From JANQQN01 sp964519665 (lineage in GTDB: Bacteria; Myxococcota; Kuafuiibacteriia; Kuafuiibacteriales; Kuafuiibacteriaceae): a stretch of 64,000 nucleotides of DNA. The position numbers were made by a program, and so were the translations under genes. Where the stretch lies: assembly GCA_964519665.1 (NCBI GenBank), contig CAZFIV010000011.1, forward strand, positions 1 to 64,000, written 5' to 3'. Below are positions 9,483 to 18,780 of this stretch, in pieces (within the stretch, counting starts at the first letter, position 1; each line of letters starts with the position of its first letter). Below the pieces are notes generated by a model. It was given only the letters and a program-made list of their open reading frames with translations. It did no database searches and was not told the DNA's origin.

Positions 9483-11847
9483 TCGGGCGGGTCGACGTGG
9501 GCTCGCGACCTGCCCGGCGCAGGCCGGTCAGGACCAGGGCGATCGCGATGACCGTGGCGACTGTCGACAGCCCCCACCATGAATGAACGCGGCCGACATA
9601 GGTGAGTTGCACCCGATGCGCCCCGGCCGGCACTCGAACCGCGGTTTGACCCATTTCGGCCTCGAACACCGGGGCTGGCTGACCGTCGACGATGGCGGTC
9701 CAGCCCGGAACAAAGGTCTCTTGCACCAAGAGCAACCCATCACAGGGTGAGCGAACTTCGAGCACGACGTCACCGGTCGGGGACGGAGGGTCTGCGACGG
9801 CGCGCGCGTCTCGGCGACAAGCTGCAGCGGCGGTGGAGCTCGTTTCGGGCGCGGGTGCGCTCGGGTCGAGCACCAAGAGCTCATCCCAGGTGTCGAGGCG
9901 TTCAAGGTGCTCTCGAACCGCAGGGTCGAGGTCGGACCCGTGGAGCGCGGCGGGCGGCACGCGCGTCCAGCGCGCGAAGAAGTCGGCATACGGGCGATGG
10001 GGTTCGATCGGAAAGACGTATTGCGGAACCTGTCCCGCGATGGGAAACGTCCGGCGGCCCGCGCGTTGAATCGGCGCCCAGGTGGATACGGCGCCGACTC
10101 CGACCCGCCCCAGGAGCACCTCCGCCGCCGGATACCGACTTCCGTGGACCAGCTGGAGGGTCACCGCGGAGCTCGGATTGCTCTGGCCGTCAGGGTCGTA
10201 GTCGTGAAAGACCCGGTGGGTCCGAAAGTCGAGGAGGCCTCGCTGGGCGTTATCGAGGGTGACCTGCCGCCAGACCTCGGTCCCGTCGGTCAGGCTCAAT
10301 GGTGCGTCGATTCCATTCGGCGCCAATCGGTAGACCCGGCTCTGGACGTCGCCGAGCGCCGCCGGCAGCCCTGACGACGGCGCGGTATCGCCCGGTGCGC
10401 CGCGGATGGCGTAGCCGGCCGCCCACGCGACATCCAGGCCTAGCAAGGCCGTGAGCACCATCGTTCGCCGCCGGTGGTTCTTCAGAACGATCATCGCGAG
10501 GGTCGCCAGCAACGGAAATGCGATCGCGTGGGCCAGCCTCTCGCTTTGAGCGACCAGGGTCAGGTCGGCCAGGAAGCCAGGCTCGACACCGCTCAGGGCT
10601 CGGTTGAGGGGGGAGAGCAGGCTCGGAAGTTCCAAACGGTAGGCGTCCCGGTTGAACCATCCCCACAGCGCCACCGCGGCGGCCGCGTGCAGCCAAAGCG
10701 CGGTCGGAGGACGGCGGCTCCGCATGATTCGGCGGGGCCCGTAGGCGAGCGCGACCGCGAGGCCGCCCATCGCGAGCACCAAGAATTTGACTGGGTACCG
10801 GCCGCTGGTCATCAGCGGAAGACGCGCCACCCAACCGTGCAGCGGAGTGAGCGCGCCCAGGCTCATCGCGACGAACAGCGCGAACGCTGCGCACCCCGAG
10901 ATCGCCCTCCAGGGGCGACCGACCGCCAATGACAGGAGCAGGCCACAGTAGATCGACAGGAGGTACGGTCGGGTCTGGCCCGCGTATAGCCAGTCGAATC
11001 GAGCCAGGTCCACCTCGGGAACGCTCCAGAAGCTGGGCGCCACCACTCCAACCAGGCGGGCCGGAGCCAGTGACCACACGGTCTGCTCGGCGTAGCTGAA
11101 GCCCTGGCCCCGGCGAGTCTCGAAGATGTTTTGGACGACCGGCATCAGCTCGATGGCCGAGACCGCCCAGGCGAGGATGACTCCCGCCCCGACGGCGGTC
11201 ACCGCGCGAAGGCGAGCCCGTCTGCGAGGGGCCAAGTGAACGATCAGCCCGATGCCGACCAAGCCGTCGAGGAACAGGATCTCAGGCATGATGCCTTGCA
11301 GATGCCAGCCCCCGAAGAGGCCGAGAAGCCCGACGTGGGTCGCCCTTGGTTCGCGCAGGGTGATCGCGAGCGCCCAGTACGTCCACGGCGCGTAGGCGAT
11401 CCCTTGGAGACCGACCAGCAGATTTTCGAACGACACGATCGGCCCACTCAGTGGAATTATGGCCGGCCAGAAGGCGCTCGCGGGACTGAAGCCCAAGCTT
11501 CGAAACAGCGCGTAGACGCCGACGCAAGCGATGATGACGTGTCCGAGTACGAACCAGTCGTACATGACGTTGAATGGTCCCGCCGCCAGGACGAGGGTTA
11601 GCGGCGTGTAGGTCGCATTCAAGAGTGACTCGATGGGCACTCCGGAGCCATTGGCGAGGGTGCGGGCCGGGAGATGACCCTCGCCCATCGCTTCGAGGAT
11701 GAACCACCACCGTTGACGAAAGATCTGGGCGTGGTCGCCGTACCAAAGGCCTTCGGTCGGTCCGAGGATCGACCGAAAGGCGATGAGGACGAGGCCCGTG
11801 AGCCCGAGCAGAGCCCACGCATCGGCTCGACGAAGACGCAGGCGCAC
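9469..11847 (-). CDS. YfhO-like polytopic membrane protein
   Basis: 792 residues. About a dozen hydrophobic segments fill the N-terminal two thirds, followed by a soluble C-terminal domain and one last TM (WWGLSTVATVIAIALVLTG). The C-terminal segment ETFVPGWTAIVDGQPAPV is the hallmark of the YfhO family, which in Gram-positives glycosylates lipoteichoic acid and in other phyla is mostly uncharacterised. By analogy it may be a GT-C-type glycosyltransferase using a lipid-linked sugar at the inner membrane; that is inference. The stop overlaps the HEAT lipoprotein end. Its start lies just 15 bp after the hydrolase stop, suggesting an operon. Confidence 0.8.
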   Translation of the reverse strand: MRLRLRRADAWALLGLTGLVLIAFRSILGPTEGLWYGDHAQIFRQRWWFILEAMGEGHLPARTLANGSGVPIESLLNATYTPLTLVLAAGPFNVMYDWFVLGHVIIACVGVYALFRSLGFSPASAFWPAIIPLSGPIVSFENLLVGLQGIAYAPWTYWALAITLREPRATHVGLLGLFGGWHLQGIMPEILFLDGLVGIGLIVHLAPRRRARLRAVTAVGAGVILAWAVSAIELMPVVQNIFETRRGQGFSYAEQTVWSLAPARLVGVVAPSFWSVPEVDLARFDWLYAGQTRPYLLSIYCGLLLSLAVGRPWRAISGCAAFALFVAMSLGALTPLHGWVARLPLMTSGRYPVKFLVLAMGGLAVALAYGPRRIMRSRRPPTALWLHAAAAVALWGWFNRDAYRLELPSLLSPLNRALSGVEPGFLADLTLVAQSERLAHAIAFPLLATLAMIVLKNHRRRTMVLTALLGLDVAWAAGYAIRGAPGDTAPSSGLPAALGDVQSRVYRLAPNGIDAPLSLTDGTEVWRQVTLDNAQRGLLDFRTHRVFHDYDPDGQSNPSSAVTLQLVHGSRYPAAEVLLGRVGVGAVSTWAPIQRAGRRTFPIAGQVPQYVFPIEPHRPYADFFARWTRVPPAALHGSDLDPAVREHLERLDTWDELLVLDPSAPAPETSSTAAAACRRDARAVADPPSPTGDVVLEVRSPCDGLLLVQETFVPGWTAIVDGQPAPVFEAEMGQTAVRVPAGAHRVQLTYVGRVHSWWGLSTVATVIAIALVLTGLRRAGREPTSTRPTMRA

Positions 11848-11862
11848 CGATCGGCTCGCGCG

Positions 11863-12633
11863 TCAGCCGTCGACGGAGCGGGCGGCGGTGAGCTCATGGC
11901 TGCGCACGAGCGCGGCCACAGCCTCATGAACCCGGGTGTCGAGCAGTGCGCCGTTGTGCCCGACATCCTCGAGGAGCAATTGCGGTCCGAAGTCGAGCAG
12001 GGCGCTGGTGTGAGGCTTAATGAAATGGTCGCGTCGCGCCGCTACCGTGAGCACGCGCCCTCGGAGAGGCTCGAGGCGATGCGCGGAGGCCAGAATCTCG
12101 CTCATGAGGGGGCTGTCGGGGGTGAAGTGGCGAAGAGGCGCCGGGGCGAGCTTCGAACGCCACGTGCCGTGAAGCGGGCTGCAAAGGGCGGCGTAGCCGC
12201 TGACGACGGGGGCGCGGGGACTTTGAAGCGCCATTCGCAGGACCAAGCCGCCCAGGCTATGGCCCACGCAGTAGAGGCGGTCGCACTTGACGGCCAACGC
12301 GTGCAGGCGAAGTTTCAATCGTTGCGCGATGCTCCTCGGGTCGCGCCAGCTGACGTACTCGAACGTGTCGAACAGGTCGACGTGCCGCTCGAGGTAGCCC
12401 CGCATAGGCAGGAAGTTGCCGCCGTTGGCTCCGAATCCGGGCACGAAGAGAACGCCGACCGAGGCTTGGCCTCCGTCCCGCTTGAGCGCTCGCCGACCGC
12501 GCGAGGTCAGCATGCCGAGGCGCAGGTACGCGAAGGCTTCGCTTCGGACCACCGATGCGATCTCACGGAGCGATTCGTTCGAACGCTTCGGTTCGCGCCG
12601 GCGCGCGCGCGCCCAAGATCCGCGAGGCGACAT
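11863..12633 (-). CDS. Alpha/beta hydrolase (PGAP1/lipase-like)
   Basis: About 256 residues from the ATG at 12633; an upstream in-frame ATG at 12765 would overlap the preceding gene and is less likely. Oxyanion motif VLFVPGFGANGGNF, nucleophile elbow GHSLGG, acid residue in AARRDHF and catalytic His in DVGHNGAL give a complete Ser-Asp-His triad. The order fits esterases of the PGAP1/LipA-like group acting on ester or thioester bonds. The substrate is unknown and no signal peptide is evident from the chosen start. It sits 14 bp downstream of the secreted protein gene on the same strand. Confidence 0.78.
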   Translation of the reverse strand: MSPRGSWARARRREPKRSNESLREIASVVRSEAFAYLRLGMLTSRGRRALKRDGGQASVGVLFVPGFGANGGNFLPMRGYLERHVDLFDTFEYVSWRDPRSIAQRLKLRLHALAVKCDRLYCVGHSLGGLVLRMALQSPRAPVVSGYAALCSPLHGTWRSKLAPAPLRHFTPDSPLMSEILASAHRLEPLRGRVLTVAARRDHFIKPHTSALLDFGPQLLLEDVGHNGALLDTRVHEAVAALVRSHELTAARSVDG

Positions 12634-12647
12634 AATAACCCGACGGT

Positions 12648-13505
12648 TTAGTGCCCGTGCTCGTGGTTTCGCAAGCCTAGCAGCGACCCGCCCCCCGGAA
12701 TCTTCAGGCCACCGTCGACCAACCATCGAAATACGAGGTCGCGCCCACCGATCCGAGCGAGCCACTCGATACTCGCGGCCAGCGCTCGCCGCGGGGTCGG
12801 CGCCGTCGTGATGCGAAAGAGGTCGGTCCGCCAGACCACCTCCGACCCCTCGATGTGCTCGATGCCGAGGTCGACTCTGACCGCCGGTTGGTCGGGGCGA
12901 GGGCTTGCGGCGCCCTCGGACGAGAGCTTGAGAACGAATGGGGCCTTCGCAGCGGGAACGAACCGAAGCGACAGCCCCGCCGCGTTGAACGTTCGTTTGA
13001 AGATGCCCTGCACGTGTTCGCGATCGAGCTCCGAACCACGCAGGAGGAGTGCGGCCTCGATCCGGCGGGCGTCGAGCCCGTCATGTTCGTGCACCCGTAG
13101 GGCATCGTGGTGCCCCTCAGCCTCACGATGAACGGCGATGGTTCGTTCCATCCACGGCTCGAAACCGGGATCCGTCAGGTCGAGACGCGAGAAGGTAGAC
13201 AGCGCTTGGTAGTAGCGGGAGGGCTCCGGAAAGTCCGGCCGAGTCAGGAAGATGCCCCGTAACGCGACGGCCGCCCGTCGAAGGCGAAGGGCGGTCGCCT
13301 CTGGCGACGACCGTGCGTACCTCGGCTGTGCCTTTTCGATGACACGCAGAGCATTGGCGGTTCCGAGCGTCGGGTCGAGCTCAGCGGCGACCGCTCGCTC
13401 GATGATCGGTCGGATCGACTCCGGAAGGACGGGGTCGGCCGGGGGACGCTGACCGGGCTGCGCCGCCGTGAAGCCGAGCAGCAGGATGGACAGGGTTTGG
13501 GTCAC
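12648..13505 (-). CDS. Secreted protein of unknown function
   Basis: 285 residues from a GTG start whose GTGA overlaps the stop of the thioredoxin-like gene, indicating translational coupling. A hydrophobic N-terminus (VTQTLSILLLGFTAAQPG) reads as a signal peptide. The remainder alternates helical and beta segments with no motif I recognise. The 113 in-frame residues upstream are Arg/Pro-rich and antisense to the neighbouring gene, so they were left out. A periplasmic role linked to the redox neighbour is a guess. Confidence 0.65.
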   Translation of the reverse strand: MTQTLSILLLGFTAAQPGQRPPADPVLPESIRPIIERAVAAELDPTLGTANALRVIEKAQPRYARSSPEATALRLRRAAVALRGIFLTRPDFPEPSRYYQALSTFSRLDLTDPGFEPWMERTIAVHREAEGHHDALRVHEHDGLDARRIEAALLLRGSELDREHVQGIFKRTFNAAGLSLRFVPAAKAPFVLKLSSEGAASPRPDQPAVRVDLGIEHIEGSEVVWRTDLFRITTAPTPRRALAASIEWLARIGGRDLVFRWLVDGGLKIPGGGSLLGLRNHEHGH

Positions 13506-14212
13506 CGACGACGCGCCTTCGCGTGCTCGGTCAGGACGGCGGACAGCTCCGTCCCCAGGTGGGTCTCGAGGTTCCCTCGGCCCGAGAACTTGGTTTTCCG
13601 AAGGATGCCGGTACGGTCGATCAGGAACGTCGCGGGGAGGGAGACGACCTTGCCCATGTATTTCTCGGCGACATGTCCGTGAATGTCCTTCACGACGACG
13701 AACGGAAGCTCGTGTCGGGCGAGGAACTGAGCGAGCTTTCGATCGCCCGCGTCCTCCTCCAAAAGGGCGACCATGATGACTTCGAGCCCTTGGCGATGGT
13801 GGCTTTCGTGAAGGGTGACCAGCTGCGGAAGCGCGCGGATGCACGGCTCGCAGTCGGTTCGGAAGAAATCGAGCAAAACGGGGTGCTTCGGCGCGTAGCC
13901 CTTTTCGCGGCCGGCATAGGCCCGCTCATCGAGGCGGACCATCGCGCCGTCGAGCGCGCGTATTCGGAAGTTGGGGGCCGGTTTTCCGACGGTGAGTTGC
14001 TTGCCCCCGGGGCGAGCCGAAGCGGCGCGCGCTCCGAGGGGTAGCACCGCATCGACAAGGCTCGACTTGGACTCGACGGCGCCTCGTCCGGAGCGGGACT
14101 CGGACGGGACGGAGTCGGTGGTCCGAGGGGGTTCCGCGGTGGCCGTCGGCAGGCCGGAGAGGATCATCAGTCCGACCAACAACGAGGGGAGTACGAGTTT
14201 AGTGGCGTCCAT
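13502..14212 (-). CDS. Periplasmic thioredoxin-like/TlpA family protein
   Basis: 236 residues. N-terminal signal peptide (MDATKLVLPSLLVGLMILSG), a low-complexity linker, then a thioredoxin fold beginning near VGKPAPNFRIRALDG. The redox motif is CEPC (121-124), as in TlpA/ResA-type proteins (CxPC), and the cis-Pro loop is SLPATFLID. It is expected to exchange disulfides in the periplasm, perhaps during cytochrome c maturation or oxidative defence. The stop overlaps the next gene by 4 bp, and the stop of the LPP20-like lipoprotein is about 4 bp upstream of this start on the same strand. Confidence 0.85.
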   Translation of the reverse strand: MDATKLVLPSLLVGLMILSGLPTATAEPPRTTDSVPSESRSGRGAVESKSSLVDAVLPLGARAASARPGGKQLTVGKPAPNFRIRALDGAMVRLDERAYAGREKGYAPKHPVLLDFFRTDCEPCIRALPQLVTLHESHHRQGLEVIMVALLEEDAGDRKLAQFLARHELPFVVVKDIHGHVAEKYMGKVVSLPATFLIDRTGILRKTKFSGRGNLETHLGTELSAVLTEHAKARRR

Positions 14213-14216
14213 TTAC

Positions 14217-15347
14217 TTAGTCCTTGAGCGCGGCGAGGTTCTGGTCCATCCAGGCGAGCACCTGGCTTTCCGCCTTTCGGCAGGCGATCGTCATGGCGCC
14301 CGGGAAATTGACGTGCCCACCCTTCTCTGGCTTCACCTCTTTGACCTGACGGATCTCATTGAGGTCGACGTCGAACAAGACCGCCCGGGCGCCGCAGCGG
14401 GCATACACGAACCCGTATTCCACAGCGGACTGCCAAGTGTTGTATCTTAGGGCCAACACGTAACGTGACGCCCGAGTCGATGTGTCGAGTTCCGGTGCCC
14501 GCGAGTCGAGGATGGCCTTGGTCGTGGGGCGCGGAACGGGCGCGGATGCGATTTGAAAGCCCGCCTTGCCGACGCGCTCGCGGATCTTGCCGACCCATCG
14601 CGACGCGCACTGGTCTGGCTGGTCTTTGATCTCGCAGACCACCGTCACCGCCATCGAGCTCTCGCGCTCCGGACGTAGCTGGTCGAGCCGCGCTTTCAGA
14701 GCCTCGACGGCGTCGAATACCAGGCCGCTGTTCGAGAGCTTCGGGTGGCTGAGCGGAATGCTACTTCGGGTCGGGCCCAGGGCCTGGCGGGTCTCTCGAA
14801 TCAGTCGCTCCGCTTTCCGAAGCTGGTACGCCTCGACCGCTCGTTCGGCCTCGAGGTACAGCTCGAGCGAGCGCTTCGCTTTGGCCCGCCGGGCCTGCTG
14901 AACTCGCGCAAACTGCGTCTTGGGCCACTTGAGGCGAACATACGCGTTGTAACCGCCGGCGCTGTTCTTCTGCACGGACCACGATTCGGTCGCGGCCTCC
15001 TGAATCGAGATCTCTTCGCCCGCCACGTCGACGGTGAGCGAGACTTCCTGGTTCAGCTGGCCGTTCTTCTCGATCTCGACCGAGCTGAAGTCCGTCGTCA
15101 GCGAGGCTCCGCAGTAGATGCTCAGCTCATACAGGGCTTTTTGAACCGCAAGCTCGCGAGCCATCGCCTCTTCGCGGGCATTCGCATCACCCAGGAAATA
15201 CAGAAATTGGGTGTCGCTCGGCTTCGGTTGAGCGAACCACGCGGGAGGTTTGACAGGTGCGGATGAGCAGGCCCAGGTCCCCGCCCCGAAGAGCGCCCAG
15301 ACAAGCGCCCCGCCGAGCGCTTTCGCGAGATGACGCGGTCGTTTCAT
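14217..15347 (-). CDS. LPP20-like lipoprotein
   Basis: 376 residues from the ATG at 15347. The signal peptide ends in lipobox GAGTWAC (Cys27). The first half (FLGDANAREEAMARELAVQKALYELS and the following beta strands) resembles the LPP20/FlgT-N type domain found in outer-membrane lipoproteins. A central helical segment rich in Arg, Lys and Glu (YLEAERAVEAYQLRKAERL) may form a coiled coil. The C-terminal domain has several beta strands and ends in a helix. Function unknown. It is first in a run of five minus-strand genes ending with the YfhO-like protein. Confidence 0.7.
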   Translation of the reverse strand: MKRPRHLAKALGGALVWALFGAGTWACSSAPVKPPAWFAQPKPSDTQFLYFLGDANAREEAMARELAVQKALYELSIYCGASLTTDFSSVEIEKNGQLNQEVSLTVDVAGEEISIQEAATESWSVQKNSAGGYNAYVRLKWPKTQFARVQQARRAKAKRSLELYLEAERAVEAYQLRKAERLIRETRQALGPTRSSIPLSHPKLSNSGLVFDAVEALKARLDQLRPERESSMAVTVVCEIKDQPDQCASRWVGKIRERVGKAGFQIASAPVPRPTTKAILDSRAPELDTSTRASRYVLALRYNTWQSAVEYGFVYARCGARAVLFDVDLNEIRQVKEVKPEKGGHVNFPGAMTIACRKAESQVLAWMDQNLAALKD

Positions 15348-15451
15348 GGCTGTGGGCAAAGAATGGCGTGAACCGGGATGCCTCGCCACCGCGAAAGTCG
15401 TGCTTTTGGGATTTCCTTGTCACCGCTCGTCGATGAGGGCAACTTGGCGTC

Positions 15452-15943
15452 GTGGACGCTCCCACCGACCGGCGCACGGCCGGATTTACGCTTCTCGAGA
15501 TTCTGGCCGTGCTGGCGATCGTCGCCGTTCTTGCGGCCGTGGTTCTACCGAGCGCCATCGCGGTGAACGAGGATGCGCAGCAGCGGGCCGAGGTTCGGCG
15601 CCTGATGGCCGAGCTTCGGCGGGCCCGCTCCTCAGCCGTCTCGCAACGGGAGGTGTCGCCCGGCGTTGCGGTCGGCTCGACCGGCATCACCGTGATCAGC
15701 GCGACCGAATATTGGCGGTTTTTGGATAATGACCTCGCGGCCGGGGGCGAGACGGCGCAATCGATCGTCGACATTAGCGAGACGGGGCTCACGATCCAGT
15801 TTCCGGCAATCGGAGGTCAGATTCGCTTCCGTCGTAACGGAACTCGACTCGACTCGAGCGCGGACCGTATCGAGCTGAGAGGGAGTACGGGAAAGACCTT
15901 CGAGGTCGCTGTTCCACTCAGCGGATTGATCCAACTGAATTGA
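15452..15943 (+). CDS. GspH/FimT-like pseudopilin
   Basis: 163 residues. A class III prepilin leader: cleavage after Gly11 in TAG/FTLLE with the conserved Glu5 of the mature protein, followed by a 20-residue hydrophobic helix (ILAVLAIVAVLAAVVLPS). The C-terminal part (Ile/Val-rich beta strands, RFRRNGTRLDSS) fits the GspH/FimT domain of minor pseudopilins of type II secretion or type IV pili. Maturation would need a prepilin peptidase, which is not in this window. It is divergent from the LPP20-like gene and overlaps the next gene as TGATG. Confidence 0.85.
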   Translation: MDAPTDRRTAGFTLLEILAVLAIVAVLAAVVLPSAIAVNEDAQQRAEVRRLMAELRRARSSAVSQREVSPGVAVGSTGITVISATEYWRFLDNDLAAGGETAQSIVDISETGLTIQFPAIGGQIRFRRNGTRLDSSADRIELRGSTGKTFEVAVPLSGLIQLN

Positions 15944-16455
15944 TGCTCGCGTCCGCCGCTGCGGTCATTGCTCTGCTGGGGAGCGTCGCCGCGCCCGACC
16001 ACCCGCAAGCCGGCCCTGAGCGCGCGCGATCTGCGGCCCCCCGCGAGGGTAAGCGCCCGCTGATCCGGCAGATCGACCGAGCGCACGTGGTCGGCGCGCC
16101 CGTCCTAGACGGCGAGGCGCGACCGGGGGTGTACGTCTGGCGCGAGGACGGGCTCTTTCGGTTCGCGGTGGTCGGACCCGCTTCGGCGACCACCGAATTC
16201 CAGGTGCGCGCCTCGCAAGGGGTCGAAGTCGTCGAACGCGACGGCATTGTCTGGCAACGGCGGGCGCCTCGGCACCTCCTGGCGCGAGGTCGATCCGGAC
16301 GCGGGGCGCTCCGTTCGCGGGGACACATCAAGATCGGGTTGGCACGCCGGGGAAAACGCAGGGTGCGCATCTTCGTGGGGCCGCTGGCCGCTCGTGCCGC
16401 TTCGACGGTCGAGATCGGTGCCTTCGGCGCGCTCCGGGTGAGATCGAGGCGTTGA
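15943..16455 (+). CDS. Small exported protein paired with the pseudopilin
   Basis: 170 residues from the ATG inside TGATG at the pseudopilin stop, which implies coupled translation. The N-terminus MLASAAAVIALLGSVAA is a signal peptide or membrane anchor. The rest is highly basic, especially the C-terminal half (many Arg), with likely beta strands such as PGVYVWREDGLFRFAVVGP. I do not recognise a family. The overlap suggests that it acts with the pseudopilin, perhaps as a minor pilus or secretion component. Confidence 0.6.
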   Translation: MLASAAAVIALLGSVAAPDHPQAGPERARSAAPREGKRPLIRQIDRAHVVGAPVLDGEARPGVYVWREDGLFRFAVVGPASATTEFQVRASQGVEVVERDGIVWQRRAPRHLLARGRSGRGALRSRGHIKIGLARRGKRRVRIFVGPLAARAASTVEIGAFGALRVRSRR

Positions 16456-16577
16456 CGATCGCCGGCGCGGTTCTCCGCACTGACAGACCGACGGTCGAGC
16501 CGAATTCGACGTCATGAACGGTGGAGCTAGAGCGCCGGTCCTCAGTCTGGCGGGTCTGGAATGAGGGCCGCTCATGG

Positions 16578-16606
16578 TTGACCTTTGAGCCGGCCGCCGC
16601 TTTAGT
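16578..16606 (+). promoter_or_regulatory. Candidate sigma-70-type promoter for adk
   Basis: TTGACC (-35) and TTTAGT (-10) are separated by exactly 17 bases. They lie about 120 bp upstream of the adk start in a spacer with no coding signal. This is a pattern match by eye only. Confidence 0.35.
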
Positions 16607-16724
16607 CCTGATCCTTGCGGCACTTCGTACGCCAGCGAGGTATGCGAACATTCGCCGAGCTGCTGCGTCCGATCGGATCGAGTCAAGAACGGCTCATCAC
16701 GGCGTCGCAGGTCGAGGAGTGTGC

Positions 16725-17345
16725 ATGCGTCTGATTCTCGTTGGTCCGCCCGGAGCGGGCAAAGGAACCCAAGCGAAGCGCCTCACCGGGAGGCTCGGTA
16801 TTCCTCACATCTCTACCGGAGATATGTTGCGGGCTGCGGTCAAGGCGGGCACTGAACTAGGCAGGAAGGCCGACGCGATCATGAAGGCCGGGCAGCTCGT
16901 TCCGGACGAGATCGTCATCGGCATGGTCGAGGAGCGCATCCAGGCCGACGACGCGGCCACCGGGTTCATGCTCGACGGCTTTCCGCGTACTCGGCCCCAG
17001 GCCGAGGCGCTCGACGCCGCCCTCGCGGCCGCGAACGTCGAGCTCGACGCCGTCGTTCTGATCACCGTCGATGACCAAGTGATCGAAAAACGGATCACCG
17101 GGCGCCGCTCGGATCCGGCGACCGGACAGATCTATCACATCGAATTCGATCCGCCACCGGAAGGCGTCGAGGTCGTCCAACGGGCCGACGACACGGCGGA
17201 GGCCGTGCGGCAGCGCCTCGAGAAATACCATCGCGAGACCGCGCCCATCGTTCCGTTCTACGAGCAGAAAGGGCTGCTCAAGCGCGTCGACGGAGAGGCC
17301 GCACCCGACGAGGTCACCGCGCGCCTGCTCGCCGTCCTGTCGTAA
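16725..17345 (+). CDS. adk: Adenylate kinase
   Basis: 206 residues. Catalyses ATP + AMP = 2 ADP in the cytoplasm. The start at 16725 is preceded by GAGGAG at 5 bases. Seen: P-loop GPPGAGKGTQ (8-17), AMP-binding segment HISTGDMLR, DGFPRTRPQAE, LID region RRSDPATGQIYHIEFDPP and the KRVDG C-terminal strand. The LID is the long type but lacks the four zinc Cys of Gram-positive enzymes. The in-frame extension up to 16521 has no RBS and was dropped. The 3' end carries a local duplication (see repeat). Confidence 0.96.
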   Translation: MRLILVGPPGAGKGTQAKRLTGRLGIPHISTGDMLRAAVKAGTELGRKADAIMKAGQLVPDEIVIGMVEERIQADDAATGFMLDGFPRTRPQAEALDAALAAANVELDAVVLITVDDQVIEKRITGRRSDPATGQIYHIEFDPPPEGVEVVQRADDTAEAVRQRLEKYHRETAPIVPFYEQKGLLKRVDGEAAPDEVTARLLAVLS

Positions 17346-17438
17346 TGGCGGCGCCGGCTCACGGGGGCGAGCGGAGGAGATCACCGCGCGCCTGCTCGCG
17401 GTCCTGTCGCATGGCGGCGCCGGCTCACGGGGGCGAGC
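17310..17438. repeat. Imperfect tandem duplication of about 62 bp at the adk tail
   Basis: Copy 1 (17310-17372) contains the last codons and the stop of adk. Copy 2 (17377-17438) repeats it with a few substitutions and one base less (GTAATGG versus GCATGG), which removes the stop. Copy 2 lies downstream of adk and ends 7 bp before the diguanylate cyclase stop. It looks like a recent local duplication that left the protein intact. Confidence 0.85.
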
Positions 17439-17444
17439 TGAGGC

Positions 17445-18698
17445 TCAGGGGCCGACGATGACCCTGGCCCGAACCTGGTTGCGCCCGCTGTCCTTGGCCT
17501 CGTAGAGGGCCTGGTCAGCGGCATTCAGAAGATCGAGCGCCGATTCGGCATCGTCGGGAGCGGTCGCGACTCCGCACGAGATCGTGACCCGACCCAGCGG
17601 CTGCAGGTAGCCTCGTTCGAAGTCCGAACTCTCGATCGTCCGGCGGAGCTTTCGCGCCACTGCCATGGCCTGGTCCTTGGTCGTCCGGGGCAAGATGACC
17701 AGGAACTCCTCGCCGCCGTACCTGGCAACGGCGTCGACCTGTCGGACTTTCTGGGCGAGAAGGCGGGCGACCTTGCGCAAGGTCTCGTCTCCTCGCTGGT
17801 GGCCCTGCTGGTCGTTGTAAGTCTTGAAGTGGTCGATGTCGGCCATGATCGCCGAGACCGGTGCGTTGTCCCGCTGCGATCGTGCCCACTCGAGGGCCAG
17901 TCGCTTATCGAGCCCGCGTCGGTTGAGCAGTCCGGTCAGTCCATCGATCTCGGCGAGCTCAAGGGTTTCTTTGTACAGCCGAGCATTGGTCAGCGCCAGC
18001 GCGGCCTGGCTGGCGATGGTTTCGAACAAGGTACGATCGGAGGCAGAGAAGGCGCTCGTCTGAGCCGACGAGAAGTTCAGAACGCCTACGACTTTGTCTT
18101 CGTAGACCATGGGCACCGACAAAAGACTGCCCTGAGGATTCGGCTCCGCCCGATAGATGATCTCGCAGTTCTCGCCAGAGACATCCGGCACGTACACCGA
18201 CGCTCGGCTACTGACGGCGAGCCCGGTGACGCCGCGCGCGGGCTCGAAGGGCATCTGAATGACCCGGTCATCCTCGAAGCCGCGGGCGGTGAGCACGAAG
18301 ACCCTCCGTCGGTCTCGATCGAACAGCAACACGGCCAGCTCGTTGACCGTGAGCGACTCTGTAATCCGGTCGCTCAGTCGCTGCATCGTCTCTTCGAGGT
18401 CGAGGTTTCGGGCCAGGTCTTGGCTCAGCTTGTTCAGGAAGCGGAGCTGGGACAATTGCGAGCTGAGCTGGACATTCGCCGCTTCGAGGCGCCGGCTCTG
18501 TTCGGCGAATGCCGTCCGCAACGTTCTTTGCACGACGGCGTAGGCCACGATGCCCAGTGTTGCGCAGGTGAGGGCCAGCGCCATGCTCTGCCCAACGCCG
18601 TGACCGAACAGATAGACCGCGACCGCGGCGACCAGGCCGGTCCACAGGACCACCCGCCCCGCGAGGATACGGCCGGTATGTCGCTGGGGCGAACCCAC
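17445..18698 (-). CDS. Membrane GAF-GGDEF diguanylate cyclase
   Basis: 417 residues. Two N-terminal TM helices (about 12-32 and 38-56), a short coiled linker, a GAF domain (about 100-240) and a GGDEF domain (about 255-415). The active site is GGEEF in RYGGEEFLVI, competent for making c-di-GMP from two GTP. The inhibitory I-site RQVD lies exactly five residues before it, so product feedback is expected. The metal-binding Asp lies in MADIDHFKTYND. The GAF domain probably binds a small ligand that sets the activity. It converges on adk. Confidence 0.92.
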   Translation of the reverse strand: MGSPQRHTGRILAGRVVLWTGLVAAVAVYLFGHGVGQSMALALTCATLGIVAYAVVQRTLRTAFAEQSRRLEAANVQLSSQLSQLRFLNKLSQDLARNLDLEETMQRLSDRITESLTVNELAVLLFDRDRRRVFVLTARGFEDDRVIQMPFEPARGVTGLAVSSRASVYVPDVSGENCEIIYRAEPNPQGSLLSVPMVYEDKVVGVLNFSSAQTSAFSASDRTLFETIASQAALALTNARLYKETLELAEIDGLTGLLNRRGLDKRLALEWARSQRDNAPVSAIMADIDHFKTYNDQQGHQRGDETLRKVARLLAQKVRQVDAVARYGGEEFLVILPRTTKDQAMAVARKLRRTIESSDFERGYLQPLGRVTISCGVATAPDDAESALDLLNAADQALYEAKDSGRNQVRARVIVGP

Positions 18699-18780
18699 AA
18701 CCTAAGGTTGGCCGGGCTGTCGCCGCATGAACAACCCCCGTCGATGATTTCAGCCGGCACCAGGCTACCGGGTCTGAAGC

